Below are positions 15,681-22,364 of a stretch of DNA of 44,939 nucleotides, one piece after another; within the stretch, counting starts at the first letter, position 1, and the number at the start of each line of letters is the position of its first letter. The DNA is taken from positions 1-44,939 of the forward strand of contig QGUZ01000005.1 of NCBI GenBank assembly GCA_003242605.1. The letters run 5' to 3'. The notes under the pieces are model-generated. The model did not search any database, had not been told where the DNA came from, and worked only from the letters and a program-made list of their open reading frames with translations. The position numbers were made by a program, and so were the translations under genes. The stretch comes from Actinomycetota bacterium (GTDB taxonomy: Bacteria > Actinomycetota > Actinomycetes > Streptosporangiales > Streptosporangiaceae).

Positions 15681-17423
15681 TCAGCGCAGCGGCCGCCCCT
15701 CGCGGGCGGAGCGCTCCTCGCGGCCGCGGTAGGCGAGCTCGATGCGGCCGAGCAGCCGCCCCGCGCCGTTCACCGGCAGGCTCCACGAGCCGTCCACCTG
15801 GGCGAGGCGCACGCCGGGGGTCTCCAGCCAGCGCAGGATGCACTCGGTCTCCTCGGCGCTCGCCGCCGGGGTGGGTCCGGGACCGGGCACCACGGTCTCG
15901 GCGGTGGCGACGAGCGCCTCCACGTACGGGACGGGGTGGGCGCCGCGCGGCATCACCCCGGCGGCGGCGAGCCTGCCGTACCGGATGACGTGGACGTCCC
16001 AGCCGCCGTCGGAACCCGGCGCCGGGGCGGCGGCGACCAGCTGCGGGATGCGGGTGAGCGCGGCGAGGCGCTGCATGCGGGCCGCGACCCGGACGTAGGT
16101 GGCGAGGCGGTCGCGGTCGACCGCGGCCTCCTCGTACCGCTGCTCGGCGGCGAGCCGGTCGATGCGGGCCTTCACCGCGGCCCAGACGATCTCGGCGTCC
16201 TCGGTCATCGCGCGGCGCGCGGCCGCGACGTGCCGGGCGTACGCCTCCGGGGTCTGGCGGCCTTCGCACGGCGCGCCGCACCGGCCGAGCCCGGCGAGCG
16301 CGCACGCCGGCCGCCGGGTGCGGAGCGTGATGCGCTCGCTGCACCGGCGCAGCGGCACCGCCTCGTGGATCGCGGTGCGGGCGTCGTCCGCGGCGCGCAT
16401 GCCGCCGAACGGGCCGAGGTAGGCGCAGCCGTCGTCCTTCACCTCCCGCACGATCGCGAGCCGGGGGAAGGGCTCGTCGGTGAGCTTGAGCCACACCGCC
16501 CGCTCGGGGAACCGGGAGCGGCGGTTGTACCGGGGCTTGGCCGCGGCGATCAGGCGCAGCTCGCGCACCTCGGCCTCGAGCGCGGTGGCGCAGACGATCG
16601 GGCGCACCCGCTCGGCGATGCCGATCATTTCGCGGATGCGCGGGCGGGTCTCGGCCGCGGTGAAATACGAGCGCACCCGGGCGCGCAGGTTGGCGCTCTT
16701 GCCGACGTACAGCGGCTCGCCGCGGGCGTCCTCGAACACGTAGACGCCCGGGGCCTGCGGGACGGCCTCGGCGAGGTGGCGTTTGCGCTGCTGCTGCGGG
16801 GAGGGCGCGCGCACGAAGCCGGTGAGCTCCTCCAGCGTGTGCACGCCGAACGCGCCGGCGCGCTCGAGCAGGGCGTGCAGCACGTCCACGGTGGCGCGGG
16901 CGTCGGCGAGGGCCCGGTGACAGGGCTGGTTCGGGCTGCGGAACAGCCGGGCGAGGGTGGCGAGCTTGCAGTTCGGGGCCTCGTCGCGGGTGAGCATGCG
17001 CCGGGCGAGGTCGGCGGTGTCCACCACCGGGTTGGCGGGCGGCGGGTAGCCGAGCTCGGCGCAGGCGGCCTTGAGGAAGCCGACGTCGAAGGGCGCGTTG
17101 TGGGCGACGAGCACCGCCCCGCGGATGAACTCGAGGAACGTGGGAAGCACCGCGGCGAGCTTCGGCGCGGCCGCCACCATCGCGTCGGTGATCCCGGTGA
17201 GCACGGTGATGAACGGCGGGATGGACCGCCCGGGGTCGACGAGCGTGGCGAGCTCGCCGAGCCGCTCGCCGCCCCGCACCTTGACCGCGCCGATCTCGGT
17301 GATCGCGTGTTCCCTGGCCGACCCCCCGGTGGTCTCCAGGTCGAACACCACGAACGTCACCTCGTGCAGCGGGGTGCCGAGCTCGTCGAGCGTGCCCTGT
17401 ACACCTTCCACGCCCGGAGACAT
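15681..17423 (-). CDS. DEDDh exonuclease fused to UvrC/Cho-type GIY-YIG nuclease
   Basis: A 580-residue two-nuclease protein. Residues about 20-190 are a DnaQ-like DEDDh exonuclease with Asp28, Glu30 (FDLETTG), Asp113 (NAPFD), His169 and Asp174 (CHRALADA). Residues about 220-310 are a GIY-YIG nuclease as in the N-terminal half of UvrC (APGVYVF, LYVGKSANLRAR). Then come a UvrC-like cysteine motif (GLGRCGAPCEG) and a UVR segment (YEEAAVDRDRL). The UvrC RNase H-like nuclease and helix-hairpin-helix domains are missing, so it resembles Cho plus an exonuclease. A repair role is likely: 3' incision, then trimming. The known mycobacterial relative, from memory Rv2191, also lies near trpD. The ATG at 17423 reads MSPGVEG. 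Confidence 0.88.
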   Translation of the reverse strand: MSPGVEGVQGTLDELGTPLHEVTFVVFDLETTGGSAREHAITEIGAVKVRGGERLGELATLVDPGRSIPPFITVLTGITDAMVAAAPKLAAVLPTFLEFIRGAVLVAHNAPFDVGFLKAACAELGYPPPANPVVDTADLARRMLTRDEAPNCKLATLARLFRSPNQPCHRALADARATVDVLHALLERAGAFGVHTLEELTGFVRAPSPQQQRKRHLAEAVPQAPGVYVFEDARGEPLYVGKSANLRARVRSYFTAAETRPRIREMIGIAERVRPIVCATALEAEVRELRLIAAAKPRYNRRSRFPERAVWLKLTDEPFPRLAIVREVKDDGCAYLGPFGGMRAADDARTAIHEAVPLRRCSERITLRTRRPACALAGLGRCGAPCEGRQTPEAYARHVAAARRAMTEDAEIVWAAVKARIDRLAAEQRYEEAAVDRDRLATYVRVAARMQRLAALTRIPQLVAAAPAPGSDGGWDVHVIRYGRLAAAGVMPRGAHPVPYVEALVATAETVVPGPGPTPAASAEETECILRWLETPGVRLAQVDGSWSLPVNGAGRLLGRIELAYRGREERSAREGRPLR

Positions 17424-17505
17424 TAAAGGTCGCCACCGACATCGCCGAGCGGCGGGGCCGGTGCGGACGGCGCGCGGGCGCGGGGCGCCGCCCCAGTGAT
17501 TCGAG

Positions 17506-17523
17506 CAAGCGCTTGTCTATAAG
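17506..17523 (+). promoter_or_regulatory. Palindrome CAAGCGCTTG next to a -10-like TATAAG
   Basis: A perfect 10-bp palindrome at 17506-17515 is followed by TATAAG at 17518-17523 in the divergent space between the exonuclease and NYN genes. It looks like an operator abutting a promoter for the rightward genes (inference). Confidence 0.4.
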
Positions 17524-17620
17524 CTGAGATGACGGTCCGTTCACCGGCGCTTCATGTCGCTCCGCGTGACCTTGCCGACTCGATCGGGTGCGACACGGTC
17601 GTACCCTTGACAAGGAGGAC

Positions 17621-17677
17621 ATGAAGGGTTCGCCGAGGGTGTGCATGGCAGGGGCCAGACTGGGAGCAAGGGTATGA
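17621..17677 (+). CDS. Possible 18-codon leader ORF overlapping the NYN gene start
   Basis: ATG 17621 is preceded by a near-perfect AAGGAGGA ribosome site with about 2-nt spacing. It opens an 18-codon frame (MKGSPRVCMAGARLGARV) ending at TGA 17675-17677, which overlaps the ATG of the NYN gene (17674) in an ATGA. The same segment has ACCCTT (17603-17608) able to pair with AAGGGT (17624-17629), which would enclose the ribosome site. The arrangement suggests translational coupling. No family resemblance is expected at this length, so it stays a candidate. Confidence 0.5.
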   Translation: MKGSPRVCMAGARLGARV

Positions 17678-18996
17678 GTTCCGCCGAAGAGGGTCTGTCT
17701 CGCCCGTTGCCCGAGCCGGTCCGCGCCCATGTGGTCGATCTCGCGGCCCAGGTGCTCGGGACGCTGCCCCCCTCAGCCGTGCCTCCGCCGCTGCGCACCA
17801 TCGCCCGGTTCGATCCGCGCAAGCGGGCCAAGCTCGGCGGCGCGCCGATCGCCACCCAGCTCGAGACCGACAAGACCTTCCGCGAGACCGTGGCGGAGGC
17901 CCTGACCGAGGCGTGGCCCGAGCTGGTGCGCAGCCTCGCCGAGGGCACGGTGCCCGCGGCCGCGGACCCGGTGATCGTCGCCGCCGCGGCGTACCTCACC
18001 CGGCCGCCCGGCTGGCCGGACCTGGTGGAGACCGCGCGGGCCGAGCTGGAGCGGTGTGCGGCCGTGGCCGAGGAGACCGCCCACGAGCAGACGATCGCCC
18101 GGCTCCGGGAGCAGCTCGCGGCGCAGAAGAACGCGAGCAAGGAGGAGATCGAACGGCTGCGCGAGCAGCTCAGGGAGGCCCGCGCCGAGATCTCCGACCT
18201 GCGGCGCAAGCTGCACGACGCGCGGGAGCGGGTGAAGACCGCCGAGGCGCGGGCCGCGGAGCTGGAGACGGTCGCGGCCGAGGCGAAGGCGGCCGCCGAG
18301 CGGGCGGCCGGCGCGAACGAGGCCGAGATCCGGCGGCTGCGGGAGCGGCTCGCCGAGGCCGAGGAGCAGGCCGAGGCGGCCCGCCGCGCGGCGCGCGAGG
18401 GGCGCACCTTCGACGACGCGCGCATCCGGGTGCTGCTCGACACGCTGCAGGACGCCGCCGCCGGGCTGCGCAGCGAGCTGGCGCTGCCCGCCTCCATCAC
18501 CCGCCCGGCCGACTCGGTGGCCGCGGTCACCCCGAAGGGGCCGAGCGTGCGCGCGATGCCCGCGCGGGCCCTCGACGACGACGATCCGGCGCTGCTCGAC
18601 CAGCTGCTCGCCATCCCCCGGCTCCACCTCATCGTCGACGGCTACAACGTCACCAAGACCGGGTATCCGTCGCTCACCCTCGTCGACCAGCGCGCCCGGC
18701 TGCTCACCGGGCTCGGCGGCCTCGCCGTGCAGTCGCGGGTGGAGATCACCTGCGTGTTCGACGGCGCCGAGCTCGACGGGCCGGTGCAGGTGCAGGCCCC
18801 GCGCGGGGTGCGGGTGCTGTTCAGCGCCCCCGGCGAGATCGCCGACGACCTCATCCGCCGGCTGGTGCGCGCCGAGCCGCCCGGCAGGGCCATGGCGGTG
18901 GTCTCCTCCGACCGGGAGGTGGCCGAGTCGGTGCGCCGCATGGGCGCGCGTCCGCTGCCGTCATCCGTGCTGCTCCGCCGCCTGGGACGGGGGTGA
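17674..18996 (+). CDS. NYN-domain (YacP-like) ribonuclease-fold protein with long coiled coil
   Basis: A 440-residue cytoplasmic protein. The first 130 residues are helical and unassigned. Residues about 140-265 are a charged Ala/Glu/Arg heptad region, almost surely a coiled coil. The C-terminal 130 residues are a NYN/YacP PIN-like domain: LHLIVDGYNVTKTGYP with the acidic Asp, RLLTGLGGL, VFDGAEL, then ADDLIRRLV and VVSSDREVAESVRRMGA. YacP (Rae1) in Bacillus is a ribosome-associated endoribonuclease, so an RNA-processing role is plausible, not shown. ATG 17674 has GGGAG 8 nt upstream and overlaps the possible leader ORF. The coiled-coil extension is an actinobacterial feature. Confidence 0.85.
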   Translation: MSSAEEGLSRPLPEPVRAHVVDLAAQVLGTLPPSAVPPPLRTIARFDPRKRAKLGGAPIATQLETDKTFRETVAEALTEAWPELVRSLAEGTVPAAADPVIVAAAAYLTRPPGWPDLVETARAELERCAAVAEETAHEQTIARLREQLAAQKNASKEEIERLREQLREARAEISDLRRKLHDARERVKTAEARAAELETVAAEAKAAAERAAGANEAEIRRLRERLAEAEEQAEAARRAAREGRTFDDARIRVLLDTLQDAAAGLRSELALPASITRPADSVAAVTPKGPSVRAMPARALDDDDPALLDQLLAIPRLHLIVDGYNVTKTGYPSLTLVDQRARLLTGLGGLAVQSRVEITCVFDGAELDGPVQVQAPRGVRVLFSAPGEIADDLIRRLVRAEPPGRAMAVVSSDREVAESVRRMGARPLPSSVLLRRLGRG

Positions 18997-19084
18997 CCCC
19001 ACCTGCGGGTACGGCCGCGGCGGGCCTTCGGTTCAATGCCGGTGAACCGGTTGAAATCCCAGAATTCCATTGAGTAACGTCACG

Positions 19085-19104
19085 CCCCAGTGATCTCGCT
19101 GGGG
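19085..19104. terminator. Small hairpin between NYN and NlpC/P60 genes
   Basis: CCCCAG (19085-19090) pairs with CTGGGG (19099-19104) around an 8-nt loop. It lies 17-36 nt before the next start codon, so it may be a weak terminator or part of the leader of the hydrolase gene. Confidence 0.35.
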
Positions 19105-19120
19105 AAGGCTGGCACCTAAC

Positions 19121-20179
19121 GTGGCCGTACGCGATGTTCGGAATGGGAGCGCCCTCGATGAGCCGAGCGGTGAGGCCGGTCATCGCCGGGGGCGTTCCGC
19201 GTGGCACCGCCGGATTCCGCTCGCGGTTGGCGTGTCCGCGGCCGTGCTGGTCGCGCAGGCGGGCCTGGCCGGCCCCGCCGTGGCCGAGCCGCGGCCCACG
19301 ATCGCCGAGGCCAAGGCGAAGCTGAAGAAGCTCGAGGACAAGGCGGACCTGGCGGTCGAGCGGTACAACGAGGCGAACGAGCGCTGGAAGAAGACCCGGA
19401 AGAAGTACCGGGAGCTCAACGCCGACCTCAAGGAGCGCCAGGAGCGCGTGGACCGCATGCGCGCCGAGATCCGCAGCCTGGTGGCGACCGCCTACTCGGA
19501 GGGCGACATCGGCATCGCCGGCATCACCGGCGCCGGGGACCCGCGGCAGGCGCTGAGCGGCATCGCGACGCTCACCCAGCTCTCCGCCGCCCGCGCCGAG
19601 GCGGTCAAGGGCTTCGAGCAGGCGGTGAAGGAGCTGGAGAAGCGGCGCGACGAGGTCAAGCAGGCGCTCGACGAGGCGGAGAAGGACCGCGAGGAGTTCC
19701 GCCGGAAGAAGATCGAGGTCGAGAAGCTCGTCCGCGAGCAGGAGCGGCTGCTGCGCCGGCTGGGGACCTACAAGACCGGTAACCCCAACAGCACCGGCAT
19801 GACTTACACCGGGCCCGCCTCGGGCAACGCCCGAGTGGCGCTGCAGTTCGCCTTCGCGCAGATCGGCAAGCCGTACCGGTACGGCGGCACCGGGCCGGGG
19901 GCGTGGGACTGCTCCGGGCTCACCCAGGCGGCCTGGCGGGCGGCCGGGGTGCAGCTGCCGCGCACCACGACCCAGCAGTGGGCGTGGGGCGCGAACCGCC
20001 GGGTGCCGCTCAACGCGCTGCAGCCGGGTGACCTGGTGTTCAACCGGAGCCTGGGACACGTCGGCATCTACGTCGGCGACGGGAAGATGGTCCACGCGCC
20101 GCGCACCGGCGACGTCGTGAAGATCACCTCTCTCGCCGCCTACGGCATGCACCGGCTGCTCGGCGGGGTGCGCCCGTAG
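19121..20179 (+). CDS. Secreted NlpC/P60 peptidoglycan endopeptidase with coiled coil
   Basis: A 352-residue exported hydrolase of the RipA-like type. A long basic N-terminus leads into a signal peptide (about 30-56, cleavage near AVAEP). A charged coiled coil covers about 58-215, and an NlpC/P60 domain fills the last 120 residues. The catalytic residues are visible: cysteine in WDCSGLTQ, histidine in LGHVGIYVG and the third polar position in MVHAP. These enzymes cut the D-Glu/meso-DAP bond in stem peptides, with the coiled coil holding the site inactive until released. GTG 19121 is the only in-frame start that keeps the whole signal region; its GGGGAAGG lies about 13 nt upstream, rather far. 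It is the first of two neighbouring NlpC/P60 genes. Confidence 0.9.
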   Translation: MAVRDVRNGSALDEPSGEAGHRRGRSAWHRRIPLAVGVSAAVLVAQAGLAGPAVAEPRPTIAEAKAKLKKLEDKADLAVERYNEANERWKKTRKKYRELNADLKERQERVDRMRAEIRSLVATAYSEGDIGIAGITGAGDPRQALSGIATLTQLSAARAEAVKGFEQAVKELEKRRDEVKQALDEAEKDREEFRRKKIEVEKLVREQERLLRRLGTYKTGNPNSTGMTYTGPASGNARVALQFAFAQIGKPYRYGGTGPGAWDCSGLTQAAWRAAGVQLPRTTTQQWAWGANRRVPLNALQPGDLVFNRSLGHVGIYVGDGKMVHAPRTGDVVKITSLAAYGMHRLLGGVRP

Positions 20180-20205
20180 CCGCGACGTACGCCGCCCGGC
20201 CCGCC

Positions 20206-20247
20206 GCGTCCCGGTGTGGGAGACGCCGAGACGGCGTCGCGGGACGC
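20206..20247 (+). terminator. Nested hairpin terminator after the first NlpC/P60 gene
   Basis: GCGTCCCG (20206-20213) pairs with CGGGACGC (20240-20247); inside, GACGCCG (20222-20228) pairs with CGGCGTC (20232-20238) around AGA. It is 27 nt after the stop codon. Confidence 0.65.
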
Positions 20248-20709
20248 GCTGGGCCGGGCCCGGCGGGCCGGACGCTCGCCGCGCCCGCCGCCCCCCTGGG
20301 CCACCGCCGGGGGAGCGCACGTGATGCCCGCGCGATGAACGCCGGATGATCGATCCACGCCGCCGCCGGCCGGCCTCGGACGCCCCGCGGCACGGCCGTC
20401 CCGTGACGGCGTCCGTCCGGCGGCGTGTGCCGGCGTGCGTCGGCCGCGACGCGAATCTCGCCACACGCCTTGTGCCGGTGCCACGCGTCCGCGCACGCCC
20501 TCTCCGATCCCTCTCCGCCCGCCGCCCGCGTGCGCCGCGGTACGGCGTGCCGTGGCGGCGCGTACCACCGTTCCGGCGGCCGCGGGCCGCACGGTGATCC
20601 CCGCGCGCCTCGCGCGGCCGTCACGACCGTCGGTAACGGATCCGGCCGCCGGGCGGTTTTCGCGAAGCCTTTCACCGCCACGCCGGCCGCCGCCTCCCTC
20701 CGGACGAGG

Positions 20710-20723
20710 GTGATATTTCTCAC
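20710..20723. promoter_or_regulatory. Weaker Crp-like dyad (GTGA-N6-TCAC)
   Basis: GTGATATTTCTCAC keeps the core of the Crp half-sites but not the outer T/A. Four-plus-four matches are expected by chance roughly once in a window of this size, so it counts mainly because a much better site lies 239 bp downstream. Confidence 0.35.
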
Positions 20724-20948
20724 GTTTAAACGCGCAAGTGGCGATTTACCGTCCCGTGATCTGCATGGAAAGCGCTTTTCCGGGCCGCCGCGGCCCGCGG
20801 GTTTCGAGATTTTCTCAGGTGTGGTTGCGTTCCCCCGTTCGTTTCCACTGTGTAGCGATCACCGTCCGCTGCGGCGAGGGCGTTATTCGATCTTGATTGG
20901 CGTCACGCTTGGTGTCGACGCGGCGACTTCAAGCCCGTGGAGGCCGTC

Positions 20949-20964
20949 TGTGACGCGAATCACA
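20949..20964. promoter_or_regulatory. Consensus Crp/GlxR-type binding site
   Basis: TGTGACGCGAATCACA is an exact TGTGA-N6-TCACA dyad, and the symmetry extends one base each side to CT...AG and again to TCT...AGA (7+7 bp, 20947-20966). This is the binding pattern of cAMP-receptor-type regulators, including actinobacterial Crp and GlxR. It lies in the non-coding region upstream of the riboswitch-controlled NlpC/P60 gene. From established work, mycobacterial Crp controls the cell-wall gene rpfA through a similar site. Confidence 0.75.
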
Positions 20965-21045
20965 GAACGGTAACAACAGCGGCACTGACCTGCGCATTTC
21001 GTTTCTTGATCGGCGTTCCGCGGGTGAGTGTTTTGGCCGAATCGG

Positions 21046-21074
21046 TTCACGTGTTTGCCACGACTGGGTAACTT
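21046..21074 (+). promoter_or_regulatory. Candidate promoter (TTCACG, 17 nt, TAACTT)
   Basis: TTCACG at 21046-21051 and TAACTT at 21069-21074 are 17 nt apart, and TGGG precedes the -10. It would begin transcription near 21081, placing the whole riboswitch in a leader of about 288 nt. The Crp box centre would be at about -124, rather far for direct activation, so another start site is possible. Confidence 0.4.
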
Positions 21075-21199
21075 TTCCGTCCGGCAGCGGGCACGCCGTT
21101 CCGCTGCGGGACGCGCCCGGCATCGGCGCCGGGCGTGCCCGATGACAGACCGATATGCCGCCGCGTTCCCGGGCGAGGGAACGATCGCCGATCGGGGCG

Positions 21200-21345
21200 C
21201 GGCGGATTGCCGAGTCCGTGCAGTCAGGAGGCATGGAGCCGGGGACCCAATCGGCCCGCCGAGAAGGGCCACGGGGTGAATCGGTGATCGTCACCGTAGG
21301 GCGAGACTTCCCCACCCGAACCCGTCAGCTAACCCGGTAGGCACA
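21200..21345 (+). ncRNA. ydaO/yuaA-type riboswitch (c-di-AMP)
   Basis: The leader carries the conserved ydaO blocks in order: GCCGGGGACCCAAT (21238-21251), ACGGGGTGAATCGG (21271-21284), a GGTGA/TCACC hairpin, GTAGGGCGAGACTTCC, then CCCGAACCCGTCAGCTAACC (about 21316-21335) and GGTAGGC (21336-21342). GCC at 21209-21211 can close the P1 helix with GGC at 21340-21342. The class binds cyclic di-AMP and in Actinobacteria is known in front of cell-wall hydrolase genes, including rpf and NlpC/P60 genes. It ends 26 nt before the start of the hydrolase gene. No U-tract terminator follows, so control may be on translation or by Rho (inference). Confidence 0.92.
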
Positions 21346-21358
21346 AGCGGAAGACCCT

Positions 21359-21363
21359 AGGAG
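21359..21363 (+). promoter_or_regulatory. Shine-Dalgarno AGGAG that selects a CTG start
   Basis: AGGAG lies 5 nt before CTG 21369-21371. No ATG, GTG or TTG is in frame between the riboswitch and 21441. The sequence AGGA-GCGA-TCCT (21359-21370) could fold into a 4-bp stem with a GCGA tetraloop that covers both the ribosome site and the start. Confidence 0.6.
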
Positions 21364-21368
21364 CGATC

Positions 21369-22133
21369 CTGTCTACCAACACGCACAGCCCCCGTCTGTC
21401 TCGTGCCGCCCGCGTCACCCTCGGTGGTGTCGCACTCACCGTGAGCGTCTCGACCGGGGTGGCCACGTTCGACCCCGCCGCGGCGAACGCCGCAGCCACC
21501 GACCGCGGCACGACGGCCGCGGTCCCGGCCGGTTCGCCGGTCACCGAGGCCACGGCCGGGACCCTGGAGATCACGGCGCCGGCCGGCGCCGGGACCGCCG
21601 CGGACCAGGCCACCGCGTCGGCGCAGACGGCGTCCGCCTCCGAAACGGACGCCTCGGCCGCGTCGACCGGCGAGACGGAGACGAGCACGACGACGAGCGA
21701 GACGGCGAAGAAGGACGCGAAGCGGAACGCGGCGAGCGGCAAGAAGAAGCTGAGCAGGGCCGCACGCCAGCGCCTGAAGGCGAGCAAGGCCGTGGCCGTC
21801 GCCAAGTCGAAGATCGGCGCGCCGTACCGCTACGGCGCGACCGGCCCGCACGCCTTCGACTGCTCCGGCTTCGTCCAGTACGCCTGGCGGAAGGCGGGCG
21901 TGCGGATTCCGCGGGTGACCACCGCTCAGTACCGCCGCATCAAGCCCAAGGTCTCCTGGAAGGATCTGCGCCCGGGTGACCTGCTGTTCTTCAACGGCAA
22001 GGGCCACGTCGGCATGTACGTCGGGAAGGGCAAGATGATCCACTCGCCGAGCTCCGGCAAGCGGGTCCGGATCGACAAGCTCAGCGCCTGGCGCAAGGCC
22101 TCCTTCAGCGGCGCGGTGCGCCCGGGCATGTAG
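21369..22133 (+). CDS. Secreted NlpC/P60 hydrolase under c-di-AMP riboswitch; CTG start
   Basis: A 254-residue exported peptidoglycan endopeptidase. From CTG 21369 it starts with an N-terminus rich in Arg, a hydrophobic stretch (VTLGGVALTVSVSTGVATF) and an Ala-x-Ala site near AAANAAATD, a complete signal peptide. The first standard start, GTG 21441, would remove the basic region and half of the hydrophobic core, and it has no ribosome site. An Ala/Thr/Ser-rich linker (about 45-135) leads to a C-terminal NlpC/P60 domain with catalytic Cys in FDCSGFVQ, His in KGHVGMYVG and IHSPS. It probably cuts stem peptides during growth, remodelling or resuscitation. It is paralogous to 19121-20179 in the catalytic domain only. 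Confidence 0.88.
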   Translation: MSTNTHSPRLSRAARVTLGGVALTVSVSTGVATFDPAAANAAATDRGTTAAVPAGSPVTEATAGTLEITAPAGAGTAADQATASAQTASASETDASAASTGETETSTTTSETAKKDAKRNAASGKKKLSRAARQRLKASKAVAVAKSKIGAPYRYGATGPHAFDCSGFVQYAWRKAGVRIPRVTTAQYRRIKPKVSWKDLRPGDLLFFNGKGHVGMYVGKGKMIHSPSSGKRVRIDKLSAWRKASFSGAVRPGM

Positions 22134-22156
22134 CCCGCGGCCGACCGCGCCGGCCC

Positions 22157-22193
22157 GCGGCCCCGCCCACGCCGCACCGGTGGGCGGGGCCGC
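22157..22193 (+). terminator. 14-bp terminator hairpin after NlpC/P60 gene
   Basis: GCGGCCCCGCCCAC (22157-22170) pairs perfectly with GTGGGCGGGGCCGC (22180-22193) around 9 nt, 23 nt after the stop codon. Confidence 0.8.
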
Positions 22194-22364
22194 GCCGCGT
22201 CCCGGCCACCCGGGCGTGCCCGCGGCGGGGACACCGGGCGCACCCGGGGAGATCACCCCGGGTGCCGCCGCGGCGACGGGCGTGTGCAGTAGATTCGGAG
22301 CGCGTCCCATCGCGTCCGGGGCGCACGCCATGGCATCCGCCTCCGCGCACCGAGACGGCCCGAC

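Larger units (their letters stand above)
20248..21199. other. Long non-coding control region upstream of the riboswitch
   Basis: About 950 bp with no credible gene on either strand; frames here lack family resemblance and good ribosome sites. From about 20700 the base composition becomes noticeably less G+C-rich, unlike coding DNA in the window. It holds two Crp-like dyads (20710-20723, 20949-20964) and a candidate promoter (21046-21074), all pointing to the NlpC/P60 gene at 21369. Confidence 0.6.

Noticed and set aside
16000..18600. Very long open frames opposite the exonuclease and NYN genes
   Set aside because: In high-GC DNA the antisense frames of real genes stay open; the motif-bearing frames are on the strands annotated.
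18997..19120. A ydaO riboswitch before the first NlpC/P60 gene
   Set aside because: The gap is only 124 bp and lacks the GGGGACCCA and GTCAGCTAACC blocks; only a small hairpin is present.
20248..21199. Small proteins in the long control region
   Set aside because: Open frames there have no ribosome sites or family resemblance, and the sequence from 20700 has non-coding base composition.
21441..22133. GTG 21441 as the start of the second NlpC/P60 gene
   Set aside because: It has no ribosome site and removes the basic half of the signal peptide; CTG 21369 with AGGAG fits better.
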